DNA of 9,610 nucleotides from Gammaproteobacteria bacterium (GTDB taxonomy: Bacteria; Pseudomonadota; Gammaproteobacteria; HK1). Positions 8,183 to 9,610 of this stretch are shown in pieces; within the stretch, counting starts at the first letter, position 1, and every line of letters begins with the position of its first letter. The position numbers were made by a program, and so were the translations under genes. The notes below the pieces were generated by a model, which ran no database searches, was not told the origin of the DNA, and saw only the letters and a program-made list of their open reading frames with translations. Location of the stretch: assembly GCA_020444775.1 (NCBI GenBank), contig JAGRHX010000516.1, forward strand, positions 1 to 9,610, given 5' to 3'.

Positions 8183-8292
8183 GCCTGGGTCGCGGCACGA
8201 GGCTGGCCGCGGATGGCCGACGATCGATACACTGGCATCGCCGACGCGATGACCCGGATCGATACGGCGCACCCACCCCAGGCGGCAATCGC

Positions 8293-9177
8293 ATGACCAC
8301 ACCCACGCAGCCGGAAGCACCCGGCGGCTACCGGCTCGCCTTGATTCTGATGATCGTGAGCTCGGTGGGCTTCAGCCTGAATGGCCTCATCATCCGCTCG
8401 CTTGAAGCATCCACGCCCTGGCAGATCCTGTTCTGGCGTGGCGTCGGCGTCGCCGTCAGTCAGCTACTGTTCCTGCTCTGGATGCATCGCGGCCGATGGC
8501 TGCTGAGATTGTATGGCATCGGTCCGTGGGGCCTGCTCGCGGCGCTGCTGAACGGCTCGTCGCCGGCCGGCTTCTTCTTCGCCCTCACCCACACCAGCGT
8601 CGCCAATGTGGTCTTCCTGCTCAGCGCCATGCCCTTCAGCAGCGCGCTGTTGGCGCGTCTGTTGCTCGGCGAACGCATCACCCGAGCCACGGCGCTGGCC
8701 ATCCCCGCGGCCTTCCTCGGCATCCTGGTAATGGTCGGTGGGAGCATCGCCGCCGGTGCCTGGCTGGGCAACGCGTTCGCGCTGATCACGGTGCTGAGCT
8801 TCTCCTGCTTCGTCGTCATCCTCCGCCACAACCGTGGCCGTGACATGCAGCCGGTGCTGGTCCTCGGCGGACTGGTCGCGATGCTGGTCGGCACCGGCGT
8901 GACGGGTGGACAGGTCTGGGTACCACTGCACGACATCCTGCTCTGTCTGCTGCTCGGCTGCGTGATCACCGGCGCCGGGCACTTCATGTTCATGATGGCG
9001 GCGCGCATCCTGCCCGCTGCAGAGGTCACCTTCCTGATGCTGATCGAGTTCGTGCTCGCACCGCTGTGGGTCTGGTTGTTCATCAACGAGGTGCCACGCA
9101 GCACCACGCTAATCGGCGGCCTCATCGTGCTCGCCACGGTGGCGGTGTGGGCCCTGGCACGCGGACGCTCGGGCTGA
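8293..9177 (+). CDS. EamA / DMT-superfamily inner-membrane transporter
   Basis: Encodes 294 aa from the ATG at 8293, with AGGCGG seven bases upstream. Ten hydrophobic segments can be traced in two repeats of five, at roughly 13-35, 43-63, 77-97, 101-124, 131-150, 157-177, 187-205, 213-235, 240-264 and 270-289. Both EamA repeats show the usual acidic residue at the end of the fourth helix: LLLGERIT (123-130) and FINEVPRS (263-270). Family members move metabolites, amino acids or nucleotide sugars across the inner membrane, often as exporters; the substrate here is unknown. It follows the IclR gene by 110 bp on the same strand, so it may be transcribed with it or from its own promoter in that gap. 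It converges on the MFS gene 65 bp further on. Confidence 0.9.
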   Translation: MTTPTQPEAPGGYRLALILMIVSSVGFSLNGLIIRSLEASTPWQILFWRGVGVAVSQLLFLLWMHRGRWLLRLYGIGPWGLLAALLNGSSPAGFFFALTHTSVANVVFLLSAMPFSSALLARLLLGERITRATALAIPAAFLGILVMVGGSIAAGAWLGNAFALITVLSFSCFVVILRHNRGRDMQPVLVLGGLVAMLVGTGVTGGQVWVPLHDILLCLLLGCVITGAGHFMFMMAARILPAAEVTFLMLIEFVLAPLWVWLFINEVPRSTTLIGGLIVLATVAVWALARGRSG

Positions 9178-9242
9178 GCGAGCACCCGGATCCGTGTCGA
9201 GCACCACGGCGCCAGGCTGCGACCCGGCACGCGCCGCACGCC

Positions 9243-9610
9243 TCACTCGCCCCTCGGCCTGCGCGACACCGCCGTGGTCGCCGAGCCGGCCTGCTGCACG
9301 CGGGCTTCCCGTCCCATCAACAGACCACCGACACCGAGTAGCGCCGCGACCAGCCAGAACGCTGGCAGCATACCCAAGCTGGTGGTGATGGCACCAAACA
9401 CCAGCGGCACCGAAGCCTCGGTGCCCTTGTTGACGGTCTGCCGCAGCCCCATGGCCTCGCCGGTGCGGCCATCCGGCGTGCGGTTGTACACCAGCACCAT
9501 CGACAGTGGCGCGCCACAGCCCAGTCCGAGCCCCATCAGGAACGCGCAGGCCGCGAGCGGCCAGAAGGTGTGCATGAAAGGCAGGATCACACAGGCGGAA
9601 CCGGCCAGGA
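9243..9610 (-). CDS. MFS transporter, C-terminal part only (N-terminus beyond the window)
   Basis: The minus-strand frame is open to the right edge, so only the last 122 residues are visible, ending RRPRGE at the stop at 9243-9245. The visible part has about four hydrophobic segments: LAGSACVILPFM, FWPLAACAFLMGLGLGCGAP, ASVPLVFGAITTSLGMLPAF and WLVAALLGVGGLLMG. A loop NRTPDGRTGEAMGLRQTVNK sits between the second and third. The G-x-A-x-G-L-R-x-T loop and the glycine-rich helix GLGLGCGAP are typical of the C-terminal half of major facilitator proteins. It is convergent with the EamA gene. The substrate cannot be inferred. The GTG at 9590 is internal, because the frame and the helix continue upstream of it. 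Confidence 0.8.
   Translation of the reverse strand, partial: LAGSACVILPFMHTFWPLAACAFLMGLGLGCGAPLSMVLVYNRTPDGRTGEAMGLRQTVNKGTEASVPLVFGAITTSLGMLPAFWLVAALLGVGGLLMGREARVQQAGSATTAVSRRPRGE

Noticed and set aside
8222..8265. Direct repeat GATCGATAC (8222-8230 and 8257-8265) before the EamA gene
   Set aside because: Nine bases in two copies is weak evidence for an operator; no palindrome beyond the inner ATCGAT.
8460..9239. Minus-strand open frames opposite the EamA transporter
   Set aside because: Composition is Ser/Arg/Pro-rich with no fold signal; the plus strand encodes a clear ten-helix transporter.
9178..9242. Bidirectional terminator between the convergent transporter genes
   Set aside because: Only a 5-bp stem (CCGTG/CACGG) could be found, without a T-run on either strand.

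Overview
The window is dense, GC-rich bacterial chromosome with short gaps, divergent and convergent gene pairs, and no rRNA, tRNA, CRISPR or insertion sequence that I can recognise. The protein families point to a high-GC proteobacterium, most likely a gammaproteobacterium. This is an inference from gene style, not from a marker gene. Both ends cut through genes.

Left part (about 1-4060, minus strand): a probable operon read right to left. Its order is a lysine 2,3-aminomutase-type radical SAM enzyme (KamA family, 473 aa), then two different D-Ala-D-Ala-ligase-like ATP-grasp enzymes (338 and about 352 aa), then a GNAT acetyltransferase that runs off the left edge. Two of the three intercistronic gaps contain a perfect GC-rich inverted repeat: a 14-bp stem after kamA, and a 9-bp stem just before the ribosome binding site of the second ligase. 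The gene set is that of a small biosynthetic pathway: make a beta-amino acid (beta-lysine by the visible specificity residues), couple it through ATP-grasp amide or peptide bonds, and acetylate. The product is unknown. An acetylated beta-lysine-type osmolyte or a small beta-lysyl peptide are the simplest guesses. This is the most interesting system in the window.

Middle (4060-6083): a 422-bp divergent region holds a plausible sigma70-like promoter for the kamA operon. To its right, on the plus strand, lies a two-domain protein with an aminoglycoside-phosphotransferase-like kinase domain followed by a P-loop AAA kinase domain. It converges on the next gene with a 25-bp gap.

Right part (6109-9610): a double-hotdog FAS1-like/MaoC-type acyl-CoA dehydratase (minus strand, GTG start behind a perfect AGGAGG) is divergent from an IclR-family regulator (plus strand). 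The 145-bp gap between them carries a cluster of overlapping TTGTCA/TGACAA inverted repeats that look like operator sites. After the regulator comes an EamA/DMT-family 10-TM transporter. It converges on the C-terminal part of an MFS transporter that enters from the right edge. This half looks like a locally regulated acyl-CoA or organic-acid catabolic or transport locus, and I see no direct link to the aminomutase operon.
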